The translations under genes and the position numbers were made by a program. Below, piece by piece: positions 6,448 through 12,808 of a DNA stretch of 13,146 nucleotides. A model generated the notes under the pieces. That model worked only from the letters and a program-made list of their open reading frames with translations. It did not search any database and was not told the origin of the DNA. This DNA comes from Sulfurimonadaceae bacterium (GTDB lineage: Bacteria; Campylobacterota; Campylobacteria; Campylobacterales; Sulfurimonadaceae): positions 1-13,146 of the forward strand of contig JAPHSI010000128.1 of NCBI GenBank assembly GCA_026193155.1, in the 5' to 3' direction. Each line of letters begins with the position of its first letter. Positions within the stretch are counted from its first letter, which is position 1.

Positions 6448-7383
6448 ATATATATAGATATGTTTTTTCCTTTAATCGCACTATTAATTAGTGTTGCTGC
6501 TGTAGAATCTATAGCGTTTAACATACAAGAGAAAAGTTCAAAGTTTTTAACAGATACTTTCTCGTCATATCTATCAGGTGATTTATTAAAACAGTTAATA
6601 GAACATCCGGATTCTTTAAAGCTAGGTGGAGAGAAAAAAGAGCTATCAATTCTTTTTAGTGATATCAGGGGTTTTACTACACTATCAGAATCTATGGAGC
6701 CTGAAGAGTTGATTGAAGTTCTTAACAGATACTTTACTCCTATGACACAGTCAGTTCTTGAAAATGGAGGGATGCTTGATAAGTATATAGGGGATGCAGT
6801 AATGGCATTTTATAATGCACCTGTAGATGTAAAGAATCATGCTGAAGCATCATGCCTGAGTGCTTTATCTATGATAGAGCGTTTAAATGAGCTAAATACT
6901 CAGCTTTTAAAAGAGGGTTATAAACCTATAAGGATAGGTATAGGTATAAATACGGCGGAAGTAATTGTAGGAAATATAGGCTCAGATGCGAAAAAGGACT
7001 ATACAGTAATTGGTGATGGTGTTAATCTTGCTTCAAGAGTTGAAGGCTTAACTAAAAACTATAGTGTTGAAATATTGATTACAGAGTTTACTGTAGCACA
7101 ACTTGGAAAAGGTTTTTTATATAGAGAGATTGAACCTGTAAAAGTAAAAGGTAAAGATGAAGCAGTACTTTTATATGAGTTAATGAAGATGAATGAAACA
7201 AATATAGATAAAAAGGTTTTATATGACGAAGCACTTACTGTATATAAAAAAGAAAATTTTGAAAAAGCAGAAAAACTTTTTATGAGGTTAATTAATGAGT
7301 TTGATGATGATGTATCAAACTATTTTTTAAAGCAAGTAGAGGAAAAACATCCTTGGGGTGTACACAAAATGACAACAAAATAG
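6445..7383 (+). CDS. Class III adenylate cyclase, C-terminal part of a split CHASE2-cyclase
   Basis: The 312-residue product has one membrane helix (about 7-24), a coiled or juxtamembrane segment (25-60), a class III cyclase domain (about 62-245) and a TPR-like tail (255-300). All catalytic positions are present: metal-binding Asp73 (FSDIRGFT) and Asp117 (DKYIGDAVMAF), adenine-specifying Lys113 and Thr187 (YTVIGD), and transition-state Asn194 and Arg198 (VNLASR). Lys plus Thr/Asp points to ATP rather than GTP, so it should make cAMP. The frame matches the CHASE2 gene. The start ATG, 3 nt after that gene's TAA, has no Shine-Dalgarno, nor does the next ATG at 6460. Expression would need reinitiation or stop readthrough; readthrough would give 681 residues. 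As a separate chain the single helix with following lysines would place the N-terminus outside and the cyclase inside, as required. Confidence 0.85.
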   Translation: MIYIDMFFPLIALLISVAAVESIAFNIQEKSSKFLTDTFSSYLSGDLLKQLIEHPDSLKLGGEKKELSILFSDIRGFTTLSESMEPEELIEVLNRYFTPMTQSVLENGGMLDKYIGDAVMAFYNAPVDVKNHAEASCLSALSMIERLNELNTQLLKEGYKPIRIGIGINTAEVIVGNIGSDAKKDYTVIGDGVNLASRVEGLTKNYSVEILITEFTVAQLGKGFLYREIEPVKVKGKDEAVLLYELMKMNETNIDKKVLYDEALTVYKKENFEKAEKLFMRLINEFDDDVSNYFLKQVEEKHPWGVHKMTTK

Positions 7384-7385
7384 GA

Positions 7386-7391
7386 AAGAGG
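7386..7391 (+). promoter_or_regulatory. Ribosome binding site fixing the start of the GAF/HD-GYP/MBL gene
   Basis: AAGAGG lies 6 nt before ATG 7398. An ATG at 7353 in the same frame would add 15 residues (MGCTQNDNK...) but lies inside the cyclase gene, has no ribosome binding site and gives an atypical N-terminus, so 7398 is chosen. Confidence 0.75.
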
Positions 7392-7397
7392 CAAATC

Positions 7398-9320
7398 ATG
7401 AGACATGCCAGAGCTTTAGACGCAACAGAAATTTTAGAGTTAATATTTATATACTTAACAGAAGTTACTTCTTTACGTGATTATGATGAAATTATTATGG
7501 TACTTGCAAATATGGGAAGAGCTTTAACATCTTCTGATAGGTGTACTGTTTGGGTTGTAGGTGATGATGAAAAAACAATATGGACAAAAGTAGCTCACGG
7601 TATGGATGCTATAACCCTTCCTGTAGATTCTGGAATTGTTGGACATTCTATAACTACCGGAGAAAAAATAATCATTGATGATGTATATGAAGATCCTCGT
7701 TTTAATGCAGATATAGATAAAAAGACAGGTTATCGCACTAAAAGTATGATGGTTATTCCTATGTTTGATAAAGAGGATGACATTATAGGTGCATTTCAAG
7801 TGATAAACCATAAAGGTGAAAAGGGAGTTTTCGACAAACGTGATATGGAGAGGTTAATGTTGGCTTCAACGTACGCAGCTGAAACTTTGGTCTCTGCAAA
7901 ACTAACTGAAGAGATAGAAGACACCCAACGTGAAGTTGTATTTACTATGGGTGCTATAGGTGAATCAAGAAGTAAAGAAACGGGAAACCATGTTAAAAGG
8001 GTGGCAGAATATTCAAAGATTTTAGCACTGGCTTATGGTCTAGATGAATCTGAAGCTGAACTTTTGAAACAAGCATCCCCTATGCACGATATTGGTAAGA
8101 TTGCTATCCCGGATGCAATACTTAAAAAACCCGGTCGTTTTAATGCCGAAGAGCGTGAAATTATGGACACCCATGCTGAGCTTGGATATAACATGGTTAA
8201 AAATTCTGAAAGACCACTATTAAAAGCAGCATCTATTGTTGCATATGAACACCATGAAAAATGGGATGGTTCAGGTTATCCAAGAGGATTAAAAGGTGAG
8301 GATATACATATATACGGAAGAATAACAGCTTTAGCAGATGTTTTCGATGCATTAGGTAGTGATAGGGTTTATAAAAAAGCATGGGATGATGAAAGAATTT
8401 TCAAGTTATTTCATGAAGAGAGTGAAAAACATTTTGATCCTAAGCTCATAAAGTTGTTTTTTGAAAATATAGATTCTATCTTAGGTGTTAGAGAAAAATT
8501 TAAAGATATGTACAAAGAAGAGGTTGAAGTAAAAGAAGAGTTAGATAAGCAGATTCAAATACTTGGGGCATATGGAACAAAAGCTCCGGGTTTTGGCACA
8601 AGCTCTTTTCATCTTAACCGCTCAAACGTCATAGATGCAGGGAATTTGTTAAGGCCTTTAAAAGATGACAGTATATATATAGAAAATATTTGGTTAACAC
8701 ATTCACACTTGGATCATATAAGTGATATCGCCTATATATTAGATAATTACTTTTCAGAAAGAACGAAAACATTAAATATTATTGGATTACCTGAAACACT
8801 AAACGTATTAAAAGAACATTTTTTAAATAATAATATATGGCCTGACTTTTCTAAAATAAGATTAGTGCATTCAGACAAGATGGCTATAAAATATACAGAA
8901 ATTGAGCTTGGCAAAATTTATGAAATTGGGGAAAATGAATACTTAGAAGCATTCCCTACAGATCATACTGTTCCATCATGTGGTTATATTTTCACAAAAG
9001 ATAGTACAAGTGTTCTAATTACAGCAGATACTTTGGATATGACAAATGTGTATGAGCTTGTTAATAAAAGAGATGATATTAAATCTGTAGTTTTTGAATG
9101 TTCATTTCCATCATCCATGGAACACTTGGCAATAAGTTCTAAACATTTAACACCAAAACTATTATTTGAGTCAATGAAAAGTTTAAAACGTGATGATTTA
9201 AACATATATATAAATCATATAAAACCGGCATTTATTAATACAATAGCAAAGGAAATAAGAGATTTGAGTATTGATTTTAAGCCTAAAATACTTAAAGATG
9301 AAGATTTTATAAAATTTTAA
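7398..9320 (+). CDS. GAF / HD-GYP c-di-GMP phosphodiesterase fused to a class II cyclic-nucleotide phosphodiesterase (MBL fold)
   Basis: The 640-residue cytoplasmic protein has three domains. A GAF sensor covers about 25-165 (CTVWVVGDDEKTIW, VDSGIVGHSITTGEKIIIDD, MMVIPMFD, GAFQVINHKG). An HD-GYP domain covers about 180-370, with His198, HD at 230-231, Lys234, His259, HHEKWDGSGYP at 285-295 and Asp314, so the metal site looks complete and c-di-GMP hydrolysis is predicted. A metallo-beta-lactamase-fold domain covers about 385-640: THSHLDH (His435, His437, Asp439, His440), then PTDH (His523), ITADT (Asp544), ECSFP (567-571) and SKHLTP (His583). The HSHLDH-x-SD and FECSFP...HLTP pattern is that of class II cAMP phosphodiesterases (yeast PDE1, Vibrio CpdP) rather than of beta-lactamases. 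It starts 14 nt after the cyclase gene stop, so it probably degrades the cAMP that gene makes. Substrates are inferred from motifs. Confidence 0.82.
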   Translation: MRHARALDATEILELIFIYLTEVTSLRDYDEIIMVLANMGRALTSSDRCTVWVVGDDEKTIWTKVAHGMDAITLPVDSGIVGHSITTGEKIIIDDVYEDPRFNADIDKKTGYRTKSMMVIPMFDKEDDIIGAFQVINHKGEKGVFDKRDMERLMLASTYAAETLVSAKLTEEIEDTQREVVFTMGAIGESRSKETGNHVKRVAEYSKILALAYGLDESEAELLKQASPMHDIGKIAIPDAILKKPGRFNAEEREIMDTHAELGYNMVKNSERPLLKAASIVAYEHHEKWDGSGYPRGLKGEDIHIYGRITALADVFDALGSDRVYKKAWDDERIFKLFHEESEKHFDPKLIKLFFENIDSILGVREKFKDMYKEEVEVKEELDKQIQILGAYGTKAPGFGTSSFHLNRSNVIDAGNLLRPLKDDSIYIENIWLTHSHLDHISDIAYILDNYFSERTKTLNIIGLPETLNVLKEHFLNNNIWPDFSKIRLVHSDKMAIKYTEIELGKIYEIGENEYLEAFPTDHTVPSCGYIFTKDSTSVLITADTLDMTNVYELVNKRDDIKSVVFECSFPSSMEHLAISSKHLTPKLLFESMKSLKRDDLNIYINHIKPAFINTIAKEIRDLSIDFKPKILKDEDFIKF

Positions 9321-9330
9321 CAAAAAACTC

Positions 9331-9359
9331 TTGACATTGAAAATATTTTCGACTATAAT
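9331..9359 (+). promoter_or_regulatory. Perfect-consensus sigma70 promoter of the tRNA-tuf cluster
   Basis: TTGACA (9331-9336), exactly 17 bp, TATAAT (9354-9359): 12 of 12 consensus bases. It begins 10 nt after the stop of the phosphodiesterase gene, and the predicted start near 9366 leaves about 11 nt before the first tRNA. This is the expected strength for stable-RNA transcription. No terminator was seen between the upstream gene and this promoter. Confidence 0.88.
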
Positions 9360-9376
9360 TCTGGCTCAATTTCGTT

Positions 9377-9453
9377 GCTGCCATAGCTCAGTTGGCTAGA
9401 GCAGCTGATTTGTAATCAGCAGGCCCGGGGTTCAAATCCTCGTGGCAGCACCA
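9377..9453 (+). tRNA. tRNA-Thr (anticodon TGT)
   Basis: The acceptor stem GCTGCCA/TGGCAGC pairs perfectly, with discriminator A and encoded CCA (9451-9453). Anticodon TGT is at 9411-9413 in a 7-nt loop on the stem GCTGA/TCAGC; TTCAAAT gives the T-loop. It is the first of four tRNAs in the order Thr-Tyr-Gly-Thr before tuf, the same order as thrU-tyrU-glyT-thrT-tufB in E. coli. Confidence 0.96.
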
Positions 9454-9496
9454 TTGAAATAGAAATATTAGAAACAGTGTTAGACCAGATAAAGAT

Positions 9497-9581
9497 GGTG
9501 AGATAGTCAAGTGGCCAACGACGGCAGACTGTAAATCTGCTCCCTATGGGTTCAGAGGTTCGACTCCTCTTCTCACCACCA
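9497..9581 (+). tRNA. tRNA-Tyr (anticodon GTA)
   Basis: An 85-nt class II tRNA with a long variable arm. The acceptor stem GGTGAGA/TCTCACC is perfect, with discriminator A and encoded CCA (9579-9581). Anticodon GTA is at 9531-9533 on stem GCAGA/TCTGC. It lies 43 nt after tRNA-Thr(TGT). Confidence 0.96.
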
Positions 9582-9597
9582 CTTTTCTATAACTAAT

Positions 9598-9673
<76 letters not shown>

Positions 9674-9737
9674 TAATGTTATAGAAACTCTGGAAGCTGA
9701 AGTACAATTTTCATTAATTAACTTCACATATATAAAA

Positions 9738-9759
9738 ATCTATACTATATAATATAGAT
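9738..9759 (+). repeat. AT-rich inverted repeat with embedded TATAAT in the tRNA spacer
   Basis: ATCTATA (9738-9744) pairs with TATAGAT (9753-9759). A TATAAT at 9748-9753, with TTCACA at 9723-9728 (19-bp spacing), could be a secondary promoter for tRNA-Thr(GGT). The surrounding gap 9674-9848 is the longest spacer in the tRNA cluster and holds no gene. Confidence 0.3.
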
Positions 9760-9833
9760 AATTATTATAGCTTACTATCTAACTCAAGATTTGATATTCA
9801 ACAGAATAAATTTATAGAAAATAAAAAATTATG

Positions 9834-9959
9834 CAATTATTGCTTTTAGCTCTCGTGGCTCAGGGGTAGAGCACTTCCTTGGTAAGGAAGAGGCCATGGG
9901 TTCAATTCCCATCGTGAGCACCAGTAGATGAAATAAAAGTTAAATTTAAGCAATAATTG
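9834..9959 (+). repeat. 12-nt inverted repeat flanking tRNA-Thr(GGT)
   Basis: CAATTATTGCTT (9834-9845) is the exact reverse complement of AAGCAATAATTG (9948-9959). The left arm ends 3 nt before the tRNA and the right arm starts 24 nt after its CCA, so in a precursor RNA the arms could form a stalk around the tRNA. Confidence 0.4.
9849..9923 (+). tRNA. tRNA-Thr (anticodon GGT)
   Basis: The 75-nt gene has encoded CCA (9921-9923), discriminator A, anticodon GGT at 9881-9883 on stem CTTCC/GGAAG, and TTCAATT in the T-loop. The acceptor stem GCTCTCG/CGTGAGC has a T-T mismatch at the fifth pair (9853 opposite 9915), where the other arm predicts an A. It decodes ACC/ACU and stands directly before tuf, matching thrT-tufB in E. 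coli. Confidence 0.93.
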
Positions 9960-9964
9960 AATAA

Positions 9965-9978
9965 TTTTTGGGTATAAT
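9965..9978 (+). promoter_or_regulatory. Probable tuf promoter, epsilonproteobacterial type
   Basis: TTTTTGGG precedes TATAAT (9973-9978) with no recognisable -35. This fits the sigma70 promoters described for Campylobacter, which rely on a T-rich -16 region. It would give tuf its own leader of about 29 nt in addition to readthrough from the tRNA promoter. Confidence 0.65.
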
Positions 9979-10013
9979 TCCATTTCTATTCACAAATTAA
10001 GTCGGAGGACACT

Positions 10014-11213
10014 ATGGCAAAAGAAAAGTTTGAGCGTAATAAACCGCATGTAAACATTGGTACTATTGGTCACGTTGACCACGGTAAAACAACATTAACA
10101 GCAGCAATTACTGCAGTACTTGCGGTAAGCAACGGTGCAAAACTTATGGATTATGATGCAATCGATAACGCACCTGAAGAAAGAGAGCGTGGTATTACTA
10201 TCGCTACTTCACACGTTGAGTATGAGACTGATTCTCGTCACTATGCACACGTTGACTGTCCAGGTCACGCGGATTATGTTAAAAACATGATTACTGGTGC
10301 TGCTCAAATGGATGGTGCAATTTTAGTTGTATCTGCAGCGGATGGCCCAATGCCACAAACACGTGAGCACATTCTTCTATCTAAGCAAGTTGGTGTACCT
10401 TACATCGTTGTATTCATGAACAAAGAAGATATGGTTGATGATGAAGAGTTAATGGAATTAGTTGAGATGGAAATTCGTGAACTTCTTGATCAATACGATT
10501 TCCCGGGTGACGATACTCCAATCGTGGCTGGTTCTGCACTTCAAGCACTTGAAGAAGCTAAAACTGGTACTCTTGGTGAGTGGTCAGAAAAAATTCAAAA
10601 ACTTATGGCTGAAGTAGATGCTTACATCCCTGAGCCAGAGCGTCAAACTGATAAAGATTTCTTAATGCCAGTTGAAGATGTATTCTCAATTTCTGGACGT
10701 GGTACAGTTGTTACTGGTCGTATTGAGCGTGGTACAATCAAAGTTGGTGAAGAAGTTGAAATCGTTGGTATCCGTGATACTCAAAAAACTACTGTTACTG
10801 GTGTTGAAATGTTCCGTAAAGAAATGGATCAAGGTGAAGCTGGTGATAACTGTGGTATCCTTGTTCGTGGTATCGGTAAAGATGATGTTGAACGTGGTCA
10901 AGTACTTTGTAAGCCAGGTTCAATCACTCCTCACACTAAATTTACTGCAGAAATCTATGTACTAAGTAAAGATGAGGGTGGTCGTCATACTCCTTTCTTT
11001 AATGGTTACCGTCCACAGTTCTACGTTCGTACAACTGACGTAACTGGTGCTATCACTTTACCAGAAGGTACTGAAATGGTTATGCCAGGTGATAACGTAA
11101 GCATTACTGCTGAGTTAATTCACCCAATTGCAATGGAAAAAGGTACTAACTTCGCTATCCGTGAGGGTGGTAGAACTGTTGGTGCTGGTGTTGTTGCAGA
11201 GATTCTTGCGTAA
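10014..11213 (+). CDS. tuf: Translation elongation factor Tu
   Basis: The 399-residue GTPase delivers aminoacyl-tRNA to the ribosomal A site. Motifs are complete: P-loop GHVDHGKT (19-26), the RGITI switch region (59-63), DCPGH (81-85), NKED (136-139) and SAL (174-176), followed by beta-barrel domains 2 and 3 to the C-terminal GVVAEILA. GGAGG lies 5 nt before the ATG. Codon choice is visibly biased (repeated GGT, CGT, CAC, GAC) compared with the AT-rich signalling genes upstream, as expected for a highly expressed gene. It sits in the conserved tRNA-tuf-rpmG-secE-nusG cluster. Confidence 0.98.
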   Translation: MAKEKFERNKPHVNIGTIGHVDHGKTTLTAAITAVLAVSNGAKLMDYDAIDNAPEERERGITIATSHVEYETDSRHYAHVDCPGHADYVKNMITGAAQMDGAILVVSAADGPMPQTREHILLSKQVGVPYIVVFMNKEDMVDDEELMELVEMEIRELLDQYDFPGDDTPIVAGSALQALEEAKTGTLGEWSEKIQKLMAEVDAYIPEPERQTDKDFLMPVEDVFSISGRGTVVTGRIERGTIKVGEEVEIVGIRDTQKTTVTGVEMFRKEMDQGEAGDNCGILVRGIGKDDVERGQVLCKPGSITPHTKFTAEIYVLSKDEGGRHTPFFNGYRPQFYVRTTDVTGAITLPEGTEMVMPGDNVSITAELIHPIAMEKGTNFAIREGGRTVGAGVVAEILA

Positions 11214-11233
11214 TTCAGGTTTTCCTGAATTAC
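11210..11233 (+). terminator. Hairpin spanning the tuf stop codon
   Basis: A 10-bp perfect stem (11210-11219 with 11224-11233, arm GTAATTCAGG) with a TTTT loop includes the tuf TAA (11211-11213). No T-run follows, so it is more likely a partial terminator, processing site or mRNA-stability element between tuf and rpmG than a full intrinsic terminator. Confidence 0.5.
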
Positions 11234-11260
11234 CAAAATCCCTTATACTAAGGTAACAAA

Positions 11261-11413
11261 ATGAGAGAAAATATTCACTTAGGTTGTGAGAAATGTACTC
11301 GTCGTAATTATCACACAACAAAAAATAAAAAGACTCACACTGAAAAGTTTTCTGTAAAGAAATATTGTAAATGGTGTAAAGAGCATACAAATCATAAAGA
11401 GATGAAACTGTAA
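11261..11413 (+). CDS. rpmG: 50S ribosomal protein bL33, zinc-binding form
   Basis: The 50-residue product (MRENIHLGCEKCTRRNYHTT ... NHKEMKL) is the normal length of bL33. Two CxxC pairs, Cys9/Cys12 and Cys36/Cys39, show the zinc-ribbon (C+) form. AAGG lies 7 nt before the ATG. It sits between tuf and tRNA-Trp in the order typical of Campylobacterota. Confidence 0.95.
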   Translation: MRENIHLGCEKCTRRNYHTTKNKKTHTEKFSVKKYCKWCKEHTNHKEMKL

Positions 11414-11434
11414 TAAGTTTTACCTCTTTTATAT

Positions 11435-11510
11435 AGGCGCATAGCTCCAATGGTAGAGCACCGGATTCCAAATCCGGGTGTTGGGGGTTCGAGTCCCTCT
11501 GCGCCTGCCA
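11435..11510 (+). tRNA. tRNA-Trp (anticodon CCA)
   Basis: The acceptor stem AGGCGCA/TGCGCCT is perfect, with discriminator G and encoded CCA (11508-11510). Anticodon CCA is at 11468-11470 on stem CCGGA/TCCGG. It is embedded between rpmG and secE, 21 nt after the rpmG stop. Confidence 0.96.
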
Positions 11511-11578
11511 TAGATTTATTATTAGTAAAACTGTTCAGTTTTATTTATAATAAATGCACATTATTAGGAAAGTTATTT

Positions 11579-11758
11579 ATGAATTTAAGTACACATTTTA
11601 AAAACGCAAAATTAGAGCTAGCTAAGGTAATCTTTCCTACAAAAGGTCAGGTTAAACAAGCTTATATCTCAGTTGTAATTGTTGTTGCAGTTATCTCTGC
11701 ATTTTTAGCTTTAGTTGATTTAATGATGTCTTCAGTAATGTCAACTATATTAGGATAA
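11579..11758 (+). CDS. secE: Preprotein translocase subunit SecE
   Basis: The 59-residue single-span SecE is the short form common outside the enteric bacteria. An amphipathic N-terminal helix (FKNAKLELAKVIFPTKGQV, with the conserved E-L-x-KV-x-x-PT) is followed by one membrane helix at about 29-50. It clamps SecY in the SecYEG channel. The start at 11579 is set by AGGAA (11566-11570) 8 nt upstream; the frame stays open back to 11450, but those codons read through tRNA-Trp and give no family-like sequence. AAGGAG for nusG overlaps its stop codon. Confidence 0.95.
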   Translation: MNLSTHFKNAKLELAKVIFPTKGQVKQAYISVVIVVAVISAFLALVDLMMSSVMSTILG

Positions 11759-11768
11759 GGAGAGTCTC

Positions 11769-12296
11769 ATGGCACACCAATGGTATTCTATTCAGACTTA
11801 TGGAAGTGAGAGAGCTGTTCGTGATGCTATCTTTATTATGATTGAAGAGATGGGTCTTCAAGAAGCAATTACAGATGTTATTGTTCCAACTGAAGATGTA
11901 ATTGATGTAAAAGATGGTAAAAAAAGAGTTAGTGAGCGTTCACTTTATTCTGGATATGTATTTGCAAGAATTGATTTAAATACAGAGATTCAACATATGA
12001 TTCAAAACATACCGAAAGTTTCTGGTTTTATTGGTGAAGGAAATCGTCCTACTCCATTAAGCGAGCATGACATTAACACTATTTTAGATAGAGTTAATAA
12101 CCGTGCTGCACCAAAACCAAAAGTATTTTTTGAGCCTGGTGAAATGGTTCGTATTAATGAGGGTCCATTTGCTAACTTTACGGCAACTGTGGATGAGTAT
12201 GATTTAGAGCATGGTACTCTAAAACTAAATGTTTCAATTTTTGGTAGAGCTACACCGGTAGATATATCTTACACTCAAGTTGAAAAAGTAATTTAA
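11769..12296 (+). CDS. nusG: Transcription termination/antitermination factor NusG
   Basis: The 175-residue protein has an N-terminal NGN domain (HQWYSIQTYGSERAVRDAI at 3-21, PTEDVIDVKDGKKRV, YSGYVFARIDL, VSGFIGEGNRPTPL) that binds RNA polymerase, and a C-terminal KOW domain (about 122-175: FEPGEMVRINEGPFANFTATVDE) that contacts Rho or ribosomal S10. Length and domain order are standard. AAGGAG at 11757-11762 lies 6 nt before the start, with only 10 nt between secE and nusG, so the pair is translated together. Confidence 0.97.
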   Translation: MAHQWYSIQTYGSERAVRDAIFIMIEEMGLQEAITDVIVPTEDVIDVKDGKKRVSERSLYSGYVFARIDLNTEIQHMIQNIPKVSGFIGEGNRPTPLSEHDINTILDRVNNRAAPKPKVFFEPGEMVRINEGPFANFTATVDEYDLEHGTLKLNVSIFGRATPVDISYTQVEKVI

Positions 12297-12315
12297 TTTA
12301 AAACAAGGAAAAACT

Positions 12316-12741
12316 ATGGCAAAGAAAATAGATGGTTACATCAAACTACAAATCGATGCTGGTAAAGCTAATCCAGCTCCACCAGTAGGTCCAGCTTTAG
12401 GTCAACGTGGTGTTAACATCATGGAGTTCACTAAAGCATTTAATGAAAAAACAAAAGATATGATGGGATTTAAAGTTCCAACAATTATTACTGTTTATTC
12501 AGATAGAAGCTTTACTTTTATTACTAAACAACCACCTGCATCTGCATTAATCATGAAAGCAGCTGGACTTAAAAAAGGTACAGACAATCCACTTAAAAAT
12601 AAAGTTGGTAAATTAACAAAAGCTCAGTTAATGGAAATTGTTGAGCAAAAAATTGTTGACTTAAATACTGATGATAAAGAGATGGCTGCTAATACATTAG
12701 CTGGTACTGCTCGTTCAATGGGTGTTGATATAGTAGACTAG
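12316..12741 (+). CDS. rplK: 50S ribosomal protein uL11
   Basis: The 141-residue length is canonical. The proline-rich N-terminal block PAPPVGPALGQRGVNIMEF (21-39) and the C-terminal rRNA-binding part (IMKAAGLKKGTDNP ... MEIVEQKIVDLN ... GTARSMGVDIVD) are diagnostic. uL11 binds the GTPase-associated centre of 23S rRNA, where elongation factors such as EF-Tu act. AAGGAAA lies 6 nt before the ATG, which follows nusG by 19 nt. Confidence 0.98.
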   Translation: MAKKIDGYIKLQIDAGKANPAPPVGPALGQRGVNIMEFTKAFNEKTKDMMGFKVPTIITVYSDRSFTFITKQPPASALIMKAAGLKKGTDNPLKNKVGKLTKAQLMEIVEQKIVDLNTDDKEMAANTLAGTARSMGVDIVD

Positions 12742-12784
12742 TCTTTATGACTAAATCGTTAACCACAGCGATAAATAATTGTGG
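12739..12784 (+). promoter_or_regulatory. Tandem small hairpins in the rplK-rplA spacer, possible L1 control site
   Basis: TAGTC/GACTA (12739-12743 with 12749-12753) begins at the rplK stop codon, and CCACA/TGTGG (12763-12767 with 12780-12784, extendable by one G-T pair) follows, 25 nt before rplA. Spacing is wide (67 nt) for this cluster. L1 is known to repress its own operon by binding an mRNA site that mimics 23S rRNA; linking that to these stems is inference. Confidence 0.3.
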
Positions 12785-12808
12785 AAGAATTTAATTGGAG
12801 ATTTGAAA

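Noticed and set aside
7353..7397. Upstream start for the GAF/HD-GYP/MBL gene
   Set aside because: It lies inside the cyclase gene without a ribosome binding site; ATG 7398 has AAGAGG at proper spacing.
8584..9320. A beta-lactamase or antibiotic resistance function for the C-terminal domain
   Set aside because: The fold has HxHxDH, but the ECSFP and HLTP signatures fit class II cyclic-nucleotide phosphodiesterases, and there is no signal peptide.
9301..9330. Intrinsic terminator after the phosphodiesterase gene
   Set aside because: AAAATTTTAACAAAAAA is AT-rich but forms no GC-containing stem; readthrough into the tRNA promoter region is possible.
10672..10965. Open frames on both strands inside tuf
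   Set aside because: They are out-of-frame shadows of a highly conserved gene with biased codons, and their valine/leucine- or threonine-rich translations resemble no protein family.
11115..11471. Minus-strand open frame over the tuf end, rpmG and tRNA-Trp
   Set aside because: It is antisense to three well-supported genes and has no recognisable domain or ribosome binding site.
11450..11578. Long N-terminal extension of SecE
   Set aside because: These codons read through tRNA-Trp; the normal SecE start with a ribosome binding site is at 11579.
12735..12744. Palindrome AGACTAGTCT as a restriction or regulator site
   Set aside because: It spans the last rplK codons and stop; a single short palindrome is expected by chance.
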